A DNA stretch of 64,000 nt from NCBI RefSeq assembly GCF_003151135.1, contig NZ_QEQK01000012.1, positions 1 through 64,000 on the forward strand. Direction: 5' to 3'. This document shows positions 25,675 to 33,766 of the stretch, piece by piece. Made by a program: the position numbers and the translations under genes. The stretch is from Abyssibacter profundi. Its GTDB lineage: Bacteria; Pseudomonadota; Gammaproteobacteria; Nevskiales; OUC007. How positions within the stretch are numbered: the stretch's first letter is position 1; every line of letters begins with the position of its first letter. The notes under the pieces were generated by a model. It was not told where the DNA came from and searched no databases. It saw only the letters and a program-made list of their open reading frames with translations.

Positions 25675-28600
25675 TCACGTCCGAGCGGAAGCACCACGCT
25701 GCGTTGCGCTGCCAAATCGTGCATACAGCGCCGGGACGACCAACATGTTGAGTGCGGTCGAGGTGGCTAGGCCGCAGAGTATGACCAGTGCCATCGGTGC
25801 CTGAATCTCGCTACCCGGCTTGCCCAAACTCAGCGCCAGCGGGATCAACGCCAGTGCGGTAGCAAGCGCTGTCATCAGAATCGGTGCCAGACGCTCTTCT
25901 GCACCACGCAGCACAGCAGCACGTAGCGCCTGCTCTTCGCCGGTCAGTTGCAGCCGCCGGATATGGTCGATCATGATCACGCCGTTGCGCGTGGCGATAC
26001 CGAACAGCGTGATGAACCCGATGATCGCAGCAATCGACAACACGCCGTCCGCGAGGTAAACGCCCGCGACGCCTCCGATCAGTGCTAGCGGCAGATTGAG
26101 CATCACCAGCCCGGCATCTCGCGCTGTGCCCAGCGCCATCATCAGCAGCACGAAGATGCCGACAACCGCAATCCCACTGAGCACCAAAAGCGTCCGCGTG
26201 GCCTGCTCAGCGCTTTGGAATTGCCCCCCGTATTCAATGTAGTAGCCGGTTGGCAGCGTCATCTCAGTGGCAAGCCGCGTGCGGATGTCCTCAACGACGC
26301 TGACGAGGTCTCGGTCGGCCACATTGGCGACAACGACGCGTAGCCGCTGCACGTTCTCGCGGCTGATCGTGTTTGCATCCCGCGTGCGACGAAGATGGGC
26401 AAGGGCATGCAGCGGAACATGCGCGCCGGTTGATGTGATCAGCCGGGCGTTGCGCACGGATTCGAAGTCGGTTTTTGCATCGGGCGGGAACCGCACGACA
26501 AGATCAAAGGCGGCGTCGTCTTCCAGCACGCGGGATACCGTCACGCCCGTAAACGCGGCTTCGACGAAATGACTGACTTGCGCCGCTGTCACGCCGTACT
26601 GCGCCATGGCACCGCGTTTGAGCTTGACGTCGATGAACGGAATCTGGGACTGGCTGGCCAATGAAACATCGACTGCGCCGGGCACATTGGTCATCAGCGC
26701 CTCCGCCTGCTGTGCGAGGCGATCCAGTTCCGCCAGGTCATCGCCGAAAATCTTCACCGCGATGTTGGCGCGTGTGCCGGACAGCATGTGATCGATGCGG
26801 TGCGAAATCGGCTGGCCAAGGATGATGTTGGCACCCGCGACGGCGCTGAGTTCGTCGCGCAGCGACTCCAGCAGCGCCGCCTTGCCACGATCGCTGGGGC
26901 GCAAGCTGACGTCGATTTCAGAGGCATAGACGGCCTGTGCATGCGGATCACGTTCAGCGCGACCGGTGCGCCGGGCCGTGGCGATGACTTCGGGTGTGTT
27001 GAGCAGAATTCGTTCGACGCGTTGACCGATCGCATCTGATTTTTCGAGCGACGTCCCCGGCAGCGCGACCACGCCAATGGTCAGGCTTCCCTCGTTGAAC
27101 TCTGGAAGAAAGGCGCGGCCTGCAGAGAACAGAGCAACGATCGCAGCAACGAACAACGCGCCCGCAAGTACGGCCAGCAGCCACCAGGTGCGCAGCGACG
27201 CGTTGAGGACGGGGCGGTAGACCCGCTTCAGCCAGTCCACCAGCGGACCGTCTCGGCCCGCGCGGACGGTCGCTGAATTGGGCAGCATCAGGTGGCCGAG
27301 CACCGGCGTGACGGTTAGCGCGACGAGCAGCGAAGCACCCAGCGACACCACGTAGGCCAGCCCCAGGGGTTGAAGCAGCCGCCCTTCGACGCCGGACAGG
27401 AAGAACAGCGGCAGGAAGACCAGGATGATGATCAGCGTGGCGAATACAATCGAGGACTCAATCTCGCGCGTTGCGTCCAGCACAACGGCAAAGCGCGCGC
27501 GCTTCTCGGAAGCCGGCTTGCCGTGGTTTTCCCGCAGCCGCCGAACAATGTTCTCGACCGCAATGATGGCGTCATCGACCAGGGCCCCGAGCGCGATGGC
27601 GATGCCGCCCAGGGTCATGGTGTTGATGGTCGCCCCCAGAGCCTTGAGCACCAGCAGAGTGACAATCACCGACAGCGGCAAGGCCAGTAGCGTGATCAGC
27701 GTGGCCCGGCCGCTCATCAGGAACACGAAGACGATCAACACGATCAGCAGTGCGCCGTCGCGAATGGCCACCGAGAGATTATCAATGGCCAGGCGAATGA
27801 AGTCCGCCTGTCGGAAGGCATCGGTTTCGATGCGCATGCCGTCGGGCAAGGACTGCTGGATGTCCGCCAGCGTGTCATCCAGGCGCTCGGTGAGCGCCAG
27901 CGTATTGGCTTCCGGCTGCTTCTGGATGCCCAGCACGACGGCGCTCTGCCCACGGTAGCTGCCGGTGCCTCGACGTGGCGCCGGACCTGAGACCACCGAG
28001 CCGATGTCCCGTACGGCGATCGGTAAGCCATCGCGTGTTGCAACCACAGTGGCGGCGATGTCATGCACGGACTGGACACGGCCGCGGGCGTGAATGAGGA
28101 ACTCCTGCGCGTTCTCAACCACGAAGCCACCGCTTGCGCTGGTATTGGTCTGGCCGACGGCGGCGATCACCGACTCCAGCGTCAGGTTGTAGGCGGCCAG
28201 GCGCTCGGGGTGCACTTGCACCTGATATTGCCGGGTCAATCCACCGATCGGGATGACCTCCGCGACGCCCGCCACCGCCAGCAGCCGCCGACGCAGCAGC
28301 CAATCCGCCGTGGTTTTCAGCGTCATCTCGTCATGCTGATCCGATACCAGCGCGATGAACATGACTTCGCCCATGACGGACGTGATCGGTGCCAGCGTGG
28401 GCGTGGGGATGTCAGGCGGCAGCTCGCTGCGGGCGGCTTGCAACTTCTCTGTCACGATCTGGCGCGCGCGATAGATGTCGGTCTGCCAGTCGAACTCAAT
28501 GATGATGACGGCCAGCCCGACGCCGGTGTTCGAGCGCACACGCCGCACGCCGGACGCTCCATTCATGGCGGTTTCGATCGGGAAGGTCACGAGCCGCTCG

Positions 28601-28785
28601 ACCTCCTCGGGCGCCAGGCCATGCACTTCGGCGACGACCGTGACGGAAGGCGCTGTCAGGTCGGGGAAGACATCGACCGGTGTCCGCAACGCCTGCCACG
28701 CGCCCCAGGTCAGCAAGACCAGGGCTGCAGCCAGCACCAGAGCACGGTTGGCCAGCGATCTACGGATCAGCGCTTCAATCATCAA
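25675..28785 (-). CDS. czcA: Heavy-metal efflux RND pump (CzcA/CusA family)
   Basis: Protein of 1036 aa, full length for an inner-membrane RND proton/metal antiporter. Typical features are the first helix (LANRALVLAAALVLLTWGAW), the DVFPDLTAPSVTV porter start, the two large periplasmic loops and 12 predicted helices. The helix-4 motif reads ALGALVDDAIIAVEN, retaining the Asp pair for proton relay. This differs from the DFG motif of classical CzcA and the AIGAMVDAA motif of CusA, so the exported ion (Zn, Co, Cd, Ni or Cu/Ag) is not settled. It is the last gene of the efflux operon, 5 nt after czcB. The symbol is by family only. Confidence 0.9.
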   Translation of the reverse strand: MMIEALIRRSLANRALVLAAALVLLTWGAWQALRTPVDVFPDLTAPSVTVVAEVHGLAPEEVERLVTFPIETAMNGASGVRRVRSNTGVGLAVIIIEFDWQTDIYRARQIVTEKLQAARSELPPDIPTPTLAPITSVMGEVMFIALVSDQHDEMTLKTTADWLLRRRLLAVAGVAEVIPIGGLTRQYQVQVHPERLAAYNLTLESVIAAVGQTNTSASGGFVVENAQEFLIHARGRVQSVHDIAATVVATRDGLPIAVRDIGSVVSGPAPRRGTGSYRGQSAVVLGIQKQPEANTLALTERLDDTLADIQQSLPDGMRIETDAFRQADFIRLAIDNLSVAIRDGALLIVLIVFVFLMSGRATLITLLALPLSVIVTLLVLKALGATINTMTLGGIAIALGALVDDAIIAVENIVRRLRENHGKPASEKRARFAVVLDATREIESSIVFATLIIILVFLPLFFLSGVEGRLLQPLGLAYVVSLGASLLVALTVTPVLGHLMLPNSATVRAGRDGPLVDWLKRVYRPVLNASLRTWWLLAVLAGALFVAAIVALFSAGRAFLPEFNEGSLTIGVVALPGTSLEKSDAIGQRVERILLNTPEVIATARRTGRAERDPHAQAVYASEIDVSLRPSDRGKAALLESLRDELSAVAGANIILGQPISHRIDHMLSGTRANIAVKIFGDDLAELDRLAQQAEALMTNVPGAVDVSLASQSQIPFIDVKLKRGAMAQYGVTAAQVSHFVEAAFTGVTVSRVLEDDAAFDLVVRFPPDAKTDFESVRNARLITSTGAHVPLHALAHLRRTRDANTISRENVQRLRVVVANVADRDLVSVVEDIRTRLATEMTLPTGYYIEYGGQFQSAEQATRTLLVLSGIAVVGIFVLLMMALGTARDAGLVMLNLPLALIGGVAGVYLADGVLSIAAIIGFITLFGIATRNGVIMIDHIRRLQLTGEEQALRAAVLRGAEERLAPILMTALATALALIPLALSLGKPGSEIQAPMALVILCGLATSTALNMLVVPALYARFGSATQRGASART

Positions 28786-28790
28786 TCAAC

Positions 28791-30392
28791 CTAGTGCGCG
28801 TGGCCGTGGCCGGCTTCGGCCGGGTCTGCTGCGGCGAGATGCACGTCGTAGGCCCCTTGACTGACAACGCGCTCCCCGGCTGCGAGCCCATGGGTGATCG
28901 CGACGAACTCTGCGTCGCGCAGACCGGTACGCACCGCGCGGCGCTCGAAGGTCTCTCCGCCGCGCTGTACGTAGACGATCGGTTGCCCCCCGTCGTCAAT
29001 CAGCGCGCTGCGAGGGACGGTGACAGCCTGAACCTGTTCGCCCGTCAGGATGTGGGCGGCCACACGCTGGTTGATCCGCAGGCCGACGTCCGAGGTAGCG
29101 AAACCCAGGATGACGGGCAAGGTCCGGCGGGTGTCATCGATCACCCCGCCCACGGCGATCAAGTGTGCATTGTCACCAACGTCCAAGCGGACGCGACGAT
29201 CACCCAGGTCAAACCAGGCACCGTCAGGACGGCTGATCCGGGGCGCATCCGCCTCGGCGACATCGGCGCGCAGCCACAGCTCGCTGTCGCCAGCAATTTG
29301 CGCCAGCATGGAATCGACCTCCACGACCGCGCCGGGTGTGATCCGCAAATCTACTAATCGACCGGAGATCGGGGCGATGATGGCAATCCCTGCCCTGGAC
29401 GTGGCGTTAGCAAGTTGCACGACCCGGGCGCGCGCCGCACGCGTCTCGGCCCGTGCCACCTCCAGCGTGTTTTCCGCCTCGTGAACGCGATGCTCGGCAA
29501 TGGCGCCGGACGCGAACAAGCGGCGATGGCGCGCCAGGTCCTGCTGTGCGAGGCGCTCATTGGCTTCTGCACGCTCGAGCGCAAGATTCAGTGTCGCGGC
29601 ATCCGTCCCAGCGGACAGCAGTGGCCGCAACGTGGCCAGTTGTTGCCCGCGCTCGACACGAGCCCCGATCGAGGGAAAGCCTTCCGCCGTTGATGCGACG
29701 ATTCCGGCACTGGGAGCGCGCAACGTGGCAAAGCGATCGGGCGGTGCGGTGATGGTCGCTGATGCGGGAACGGATGCCTGCACTGCTCGGACGTCAGCTT
29801 GTGCCAAGTCAAATTCGCCTTGCCACTGCTGCTCCTTGAGGTAGCTCACGCCACTGTCCGGAACATCCTCCGCGGGGGGGACGGCGTCGATTGTGGCGTA
29901 GACGTCGACCTTGCCCAAAGCGTGCGTGGTGTTCAGATCCTCGCCGGACAGTTTCAGCACCAGGTCGTACTCGCCCGGTTCCCGCGGCTGGATGACCGGC
30001 GTGAACAATCCATCCCGCGCAGGCGCGCGGACGCGGAAGCGCGCTTTCAGGCGGCCTTGCTGAAGTAGCTCGACGTCCAGCACCCCATCGCGAACCGGTG
30101 CGAAATCGGCCAGCCGCGTGAAGTGCGCCAAAAAGCGTGATTCCTCACCGACGACCAGTGCCGGGTACTCCATGAACAGTTCGCTGCTGCCGGTGAAATG
30201 CGTGATGACGACTGTCGGACGGCCGTCGTCAGCATCGCCATGACCGTGCGCGTGATGGTCATTCCCATGGTCATCGTGGCCGTGCCCCGCCTCGTGGGAG
30301 TGGTCGTGACTGCACGCGGCCATGAGACTGACGAGCACGAGGGCCAACACTGCTGATCCGATGGCGCGCATCGGTCTAGTGAGGGTGGTCAT
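28791..30392 (-). CDS. czcB: RND metal-efflux periplasmic adaptor (CzcB-like)
   Basis: Protein of 533 aa. The hydrophobic N-terminus ends in LMAAC, a probable lipobox, followed by a His/Asp-rich stretch (HDHSHEAGHGHDD and HHAHGHGDADD) likely to bind metal. A domain of about 110 aa (VVITHFTGSSELFMEYPAL) precedes the adaptor core: lipoyl/barrel-sandwich halves around IVASTAEGFPSIGARVERGQQLATL, a helical hairpin (LERAEANERLAQQDLARHRRLFASG) and a membrane-proximal domain. The protein ends in GHGHAH. It links CzcA to the outer-membrane channel. ATG 30392 overlaps the upstream small gene by 17 nt; longer frames to 30665 are out of family. Confidence 0.9.
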   Translation of the reverse strand: MTTLTRPMRAIGSAVLALVLVSLMAACSHDHSHEAGHGHDDHGNDHHAHGHGDADDGRPTVVITHFTGSSELFMEYPALVVGEESRFLAHFTRLADFAPVRDGVLDVELLQQGRLKARFRVRAPARDGLFTPVIQPREPGEYDLVLKLSGEDLNTTHALGKVDVYATIDAVPPAEDVPDSGVSYLKEQQWQGEFDLAQADVRAVQASVPASATITAPPDRFATLRAPSAGIVASTAEGFPSIGARVERGQQLATLRPLLSAGTDAATLNLALERAEANERLAQQDLARHRRLFASGAIAEHRVHEAENTLEVARAETRAARARVVQLANATSRAGIAIIAPISGRLVDLRITPGAVVEVDSMLAQIAGDSELWLRADVAEADAPRISRPDGAWFDLGDRRVRLDVGDNAHLIAVGGVIDDTRRTLPVILGFATSDVGLRINQRVAAHILTGEQVQAVTVPRSALIDDGGQPIVYVQRGGETFERRAVRTGLRDAEFVAITHGLAAGERVVSQGAYDVHLAAADPAEAGHGHAH

Positions 30393-30780
30393 GCGCCGCG
30401 TGCGAGCGGCCCCGGTCTGCGTCATGGTCGCCATCACCGCGATGGGCGTGGTGGCCGCCAGCCTGCCTCGGCGGGCAGCTTGCGCTCGCAGATTGCTTGC
30501 CGACATCCATGCGGTCTGACGGCTGCTGTTTGGACTTTGGGCCTGACGTGGCTGGAGGGCAATCCGCCGCGGCGTGCTTGTTCGTTTCCCCTGAGTCGGA
30601 CTCGCCGTCTTCTGGGAAGAAGGCTTCGGTCGCGGGTGCATCAGAGTGTCCGTGACCATGATCATGGCCGTCCTCGTGATCGCCGCCAGCCGTTGCCGTG
30701 CCGATCATGAGCGTGCACGCCGCCAATAAGGTGCATGCCACGTGGCGCGCCGTGGTTTCGGTCAAGCGTCTTTCATTCAT
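30376..30780 (-). CDS. Histidine-rich exported small protein of the efflux operon
   Basis: Protein of 134 aa. A signal-like N-terminus (ARHVACTLLAACTLMIGTATAGG) is followed by a metal-binding-type cluster (DHEDGHDHGHGHSD), a polar middle with two cysteines, and another His/Asp run (GGHHAHRGDGDHDADRGR) to the end. It overlaps czcC at its start and czcB at its end, so it is translated as part of the operon. CzcI-type periplasmic proteins occupy similar positions, but no specific similarity can be claimed. It may buffer or deliver metal in the periplasm. The His-rich frame could partly be compositional, so confidence is moderate. Confidence 0.6.
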   Translation of the reverse strand: MNERRLTETTARHVACTLLAACTLMIGTATAGGDHEDGHDHGHGHSDAPATEAFFPEDGESDSGETNKHAAADCPPATSGPKSKQQPSDRMDVGKQSASASCPPRQAGGHHAHRGDGDHDADRGRSHAAHDHPH

Positions 30781-32038
30781 TGGAGTCATCCAGCGTGTAG
30801 CGGTGCAGTTCGTTGTGAGCAGCTCTGGCTGCCCAGGTGAGGTCGTGTGCGTTCAGCAGCGTGCTCAAAACCGTGTCCAACGCGTCGGTCAGCTGGAGCA
30901 CGCTGAGCTCTGCTTCGGCGTAACCCGTCTCGGCGGCCATCAGCATTGCCGATGATGAGCGTTCGGCTTCCTCGGTGATCCGCATTGCCTGCCCCCGAAG
31001 CCGTGTTGCCGCTGCCCAAAGTCCGCGAACATCGCCTGCAACTTGCTGTTGCAGGGCGGTGAGTTCGGCGGTCGTTGATTCAACGTTTGAAGCCGCGATC
31101 TGTCGCTGGTCGCTGCGGCGATCGAACAGTGGCAGCGGTACTTCCAGTGCCACTAGCGCGCCGTCTTGCTCCATCCCATTGGATTCAACCGTCCGGTGGC
31201 CCAGCCCCAGGGTTATTTCCGGGATACGCGTGCGCTGTTCGGCGCGCAGCGACGCTTGCGCCGCGTCAAGACGCGCCTGCGCAGCCCGTAGGACCGGCAA
31301 CCTTGGCAATTGTTCGAGCAGCGAAACTAAGTCGGGCGGTGCAGGCGGAATGAGTGGGTCGGTCAGCCTGAGTCCTTGCTGGGTTCCCAGCCCCAGTAAA
31401 GCCAGTAGTCGCTGGTGATCACGATCTGCCCGGGCTGCGGAAGCTGCCTCACGTGCGGACACGCTCACCTGCTGCTGCTCGAGTCTAAGCAAATCAAACT
31501 GCGCAGTTTCACCGCGTGCGACCTGCTCGGTAATCATCGTGATCAACCGTTCGATCCGCGTGCGTGCATCGGCGAGCAGTCGCGTGCGCTGCTGCCAGTA
31601 GAGCGCGTTGAAGTAGGAATTGCGCAATTGCTGAATCAGCAACCTGACGCCGTGCTGCGTGTCGGCAACCCGGGCGCCGCCCTCTGCCGCGGCCGCAAGG
31701 CTGCGTTGCCTGCGCACGCGGGACAAATCCAGCGATTGCCGAATCCAGATGCTGCGCTCGTCCTCCGATTGGCCGCCGCCAGACACGGATTCGTCGGACA
31801 GCTCCAACACAGGGTTGGCCCATCGGCCGGCGGCGCGTTGTTCGCCCGAGGCACCCGCTCTCGCAGCGGCTAGGCGTTGGCTGATGTGCGGTTGCGACAT
31901 CAGGAGCGCTTCAGCTTGATCAAGACTGAGTTCTTGAACTCTCGGGTCTGCACTCGCAAAGGCGGGCACGGCCGCGCAAATGAGCATTAGCAGCGCGGCG
32001 TGCCATGCAGATCGTCCCTCAACACTGGCGCGCATCAT
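30773..32038 (-). CDS. czcC: Outer-membrane efflux channel, TolC/CzcC family
   Basis: Protein of 421 aa. The signal peptide ends AAVPAFASA. The rest is the repeated alpha-helical/beta design of outer-membrane factors: LSLDQAEALLMSQPHISQRLAAARAG, AGRWANPVLELSDE, the FNALYWQQRTRLLADARTRIERL coiled-coil, and the second repeat RLPVLRAAQARLDAAQASLRAEQRTRIPEITLG. It forms the exit duct of the CzcCBA pump. ATG 32038 (or 32035) lies 2 nt after the M56 stop; the in-frame TTG at 32044 is less likely. Confidence 0.9.
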   Translation of the reverse strand: MMRASVEGRSAWHAALLMLICAAVPAFASADPRVQELSLDQAEALLMSQPHISQRLAAARAGASGEQRAAGRWANPVLELSDESVSGGGQSEDERSIWIRQSLDLSRVRRQRSLAAAAEGGARVADTQHGVRLLIQQLRNSYFNALYWQQRTRLLADARTRIERLITMITEQVARGETAQFDLLRLEQQQVSVSAREAASAARADRDHQRLLALLGLGTQQGLRLTDPLIPPAPPDLVSLLEQLPRLPVLRAAQARLDAAQASLRAEQRTRIPEITLGLGHRTVESNGMEQDGALVALEVPLPLFDRRSDQRQIAASNVESTTAELTALQQQVAGDVRGLWAAATRLRGQAMRITEEAERSSSAMLMAAETGYAEAELSVLQLTDALDTVLSTLLNAHDLTWAARAAHNELHRYTLDDSNE

Positions 32039-32040
32039 AT

Positions 32041-33000
32041 TCAAGTGATCTGCTCAAGCAGCAGATGGACTGGTGGAGCCAAGCTCGCAACAGTCGTCAA
32101 CACCGCGGCGAATGCCGCCGCGAGCAGAAGATGGCTGGTCCGGGAGGGTCGCTCGGCGGGCTCCAGCAAAGCCCAGATGCGTTGCTCCAAGTGTCCGCCA
32201 TCCAATCTGCACACGGACGGACCCACCGGTTGGTGCGCGAGCGTGAGCCGCCCGACGCGGACCAGACATTCTGCAAGATCGGTCGCCTTGCTGGGCGTTT
32301 CGGCAGCGGCCGCGTCGCAGCGTTGCTCGCAGGCGAGTTCCCAATCCCTAAATAGCTGCCTGCGTACGGCAGGCCAATGACCCGCCGACAACACCGAGAG
32401 CCCGAGTTTAAGCAGGCCGTCTCGTCGTGCCACATGGGCCTGTTCGTGGGCGAGGACTTGCTGAATCTGCCCCGAGTTCAGTGCATCAAGCAGGCCGTCG
32501 CTCAGATAAATGCCCGGCCGCAGCAGGCCGGCTGTGAACGCCATCGGTGCTGCAATGGGCAGACGGAATGCGCCCAAATCATGATCAAATCTGGCTAGAG
32601 CCAGCAATCGCTGCAGCCGCCGATGCTGCGAGATGACACGGGCGGCCTTGAATGACATGAGCGGAGCAAAAACCGACAAGACCGTCGCTAACGTCATCCC
32701 CGCAGAACGGGTGCCTTCAATGGGCAAATGCCACCCGCAACCATGATCGGCGGCGTGCAGTGCGCAATGGTCCATGACGGTTGCCCACAGGTGTGGGGCC
32801 GACGCCAGCATCGCCAGAGCCGAGGCCGAAATGACCGGCGAGACCAGCAGCAGCGTCGAGGCTCGCAATCTGGCGCTCGCCGGCCACCCATTGACCAGCG
32901 GACGGATCGCAACGGACAGGACAGCGAGCACCGTGCTCACCAGCACGAAGCAGCCGAGCAGCAATAGCGCAAGTGCAACCAGTTCGTCGTTTGGAGGCAC
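32041..33000 (-). CDS. M56 (BlaR1-like) membrane metalloprotease, probable metal sensor
   Basis: Protein of 319 aa. Helices at about 8-32, 48-68 and 102-118 are followed by a zinc-protease domain with HEQAH at 184-188 in LAHEQAHVARRDGL and the ELACEQRCDAAAA glutamate region near 225. A final helix lies near 290. In BlaR1-type proteins the segment after helix 2 is periplasmic; here residues 70-91 contain DHCALHAADHGCGWH, two Cys and several His, suited to metal sensing. It lacks the penicillin-binding sensor domain of BlaR1. Adjacent to the BlaI-type repressor, it probably cleaves it when metal is sensed (inference). It overlaps no gene, but is 2 nt from both neighbours. Confidence 0.88.
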   Translation of the reverse strand: MPPNDELVALALLLLGCFVLVSTVLAVLSVAIRPLVNGWPASARLRASTLLLVSPVISASALAMLASAPHLWATVMDHCALHAADHGCGWHLPIEGTRSAGMTLATVLSVFAPLMSFKAARVISQHRRLQRLLALARFDHDLGAFRLPIAAPMAFTAGLLRPGIYLSDGLLDALNSGQIQQVLAHEQAHVARRDGLLKLGLSVLSAGHWPAVRRQLFRDWELACEQRCDAAAAETPSKATDLAECLVRVGRLTLAHQPVGPSVCRLDGGHLEQRIWALLEPAERPSRTSHLLLAAAFAAVLTTVASLAPPVHLLLEQIT

Positions 33001-33002
33001 CG

Positions 33003-33398
33003 CTATCGCTCCGCGTTTTTGGCGCGATGCGCGTTAATCAGAGCCTGGAGCCGGTCCAGCTCGGCGTCGTCTTCACCGTGAAGCTCCAGGAAAGATGCCA
33101 GCAGCGCGCCGCGATCGATCTCGCCCAGCGTGTCCGCAATCGACTGCATGCTCCCCAGCAACAGCGATTCACGATCCACCTTGGCGGAGTACACAAAGGC
33201 CCGACTGATCTTCTTTCGATCAAGGAGCCCCTTGCGGAACAACCGATCCAGCGTGGACTGAACTGTATTCAGCTTGCGCGAGTGTTGGCCGCCCAGCGCC
33301 TCGTGGGTCGAACGAACGTCTGCCTGACCTGATGACCACAGGTGCTCCATGACCTGCAATTCGAGATCGCCGAGCGGCAACGAAATGGCCTTCTGCAT
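33003..33398 (-). CDS. BlaI/MecI/CopY-family transcriptional repressor
   Basis: Protein of 131 aa, winged-helix type. LGDLELQVMEHLWSSGQADVRSTHEAL and LNTVQSTLDRLFRKGLLDRKKISRAFVYSAKV are the family's HTH and wing; the C-terminal helix pair mediates dimerisation. Repressors of this family bind dyad operators and are inactivated by a cognate M56 protease. It is the first gene of the efflux operon, with a palindrome about 48 nt upstream of its start as the likely operator. Confidence 0.92.
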   Translation of the reverse strand: MQKAISLPLGDLELQVMEHLWSSGQADVRSTHEALGGQHSRKLNTVQSTLDRLFRKGLLDRKKISRAFVYSAKVDRESLLLGSMQSIADTLGEIDRGALLASFLELHGEDDAELDRLQALINAHRAKNAER

Positions 33399-33445
33399 CG
33401 GGAAGCCGGTCGGTTAACGGGAGGCATCGAGCCTGACAGGTTAAT

Positions 33446-33462
33446 ACCGATTGTCAATCGGT
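33446..33462 (-). promoter_or_regulatory. Palindromic operator candidate for the efflux operon
   Basis: ACCGATTG-T-CAATCGGT is a perfect 8-bp inverted repeat around one central base, placed 48-64 nt upstream of the BlaI-type gene in an AT-rich region. The position fits autorepression by the BlaI-type protein. On the minus strand it contains TTGACA, which resembles a -35 box, so it could overlap the promoter. Confidence 0.55.
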
Positions 33463-33690
33463 TTTATGTTTGTACGAGCCTACTGCAACGACGACAGGCG
33501 GCTTTGGACTGGTTTTCGCCAGTCGTCCGCGCAAATCCTGCACCAGAGCGCTATCCTCCATAGGTGCCCCGCTTCGCCGATTCAGCGGACGTGCCGAGCA
33601 ACGCATGCTTTGTAGCTGAAAGTGTAACTAGCCGGGGCGCCCCGCAAATAAAGCATTGATATGAAAAAGTTTATTCGCGCCATAGGTAAT

Positions 33691-33712
33691 CAGGTGCAGA
33701 ATATCGAGTGAC
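33691..33712 (+). repeat. attR-like direct repeat
   Basis: Second copy of the yicC-end 22-bp sequence, with T in place of C at the twelfth base. It lies at the far side of the metal-efflux block, in an AT-rich intergenic stretch. It marks the probable other boundary of the element. Confidence 0.65.
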
Positions 33713-33766
33713 AAACGCTCGACGCCTGATTGCTCGTTCATCCGTAGAAAGCGACCACTCTCGCCG

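Larger units (their letters stand above)
24922..33712. mobile_element. Putative integrated metal-resistance island at the yicC 3' end
   Basis: The element is bounded by two direct copies of a 22-bp sequence: one is the natural end of yicC, the other lies 8.77 kb downstream. It carries a single efflux operon on the minus strand (BlaI repressor, M56 protease, CzcC, a His-rich protein, CzcB, CzcA) flanked by AT-richer non-coding ends. The 3' end of yicC is a known integration site for mobilizable genomic islands in Vibrio (established for MGIVflInd1). No integrase or mobilisation gene is recognisable inside, so the element seems decayed or passively acquired. The boundaries are inferred from the repeat only. 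Confidence 0.6.

Noticed and set aside
33661-33711. Short frame starting atgaaaaag and running in phase into the yicC-like repeat (16 codons ending QVQNIE).
   Set aside because: The C-terminal residues match yicC only because the repeat is the yicC end; the upstream part has no similarity to YicC and no ribosome binding site. It is better read as an attachment-site junction than a gene.
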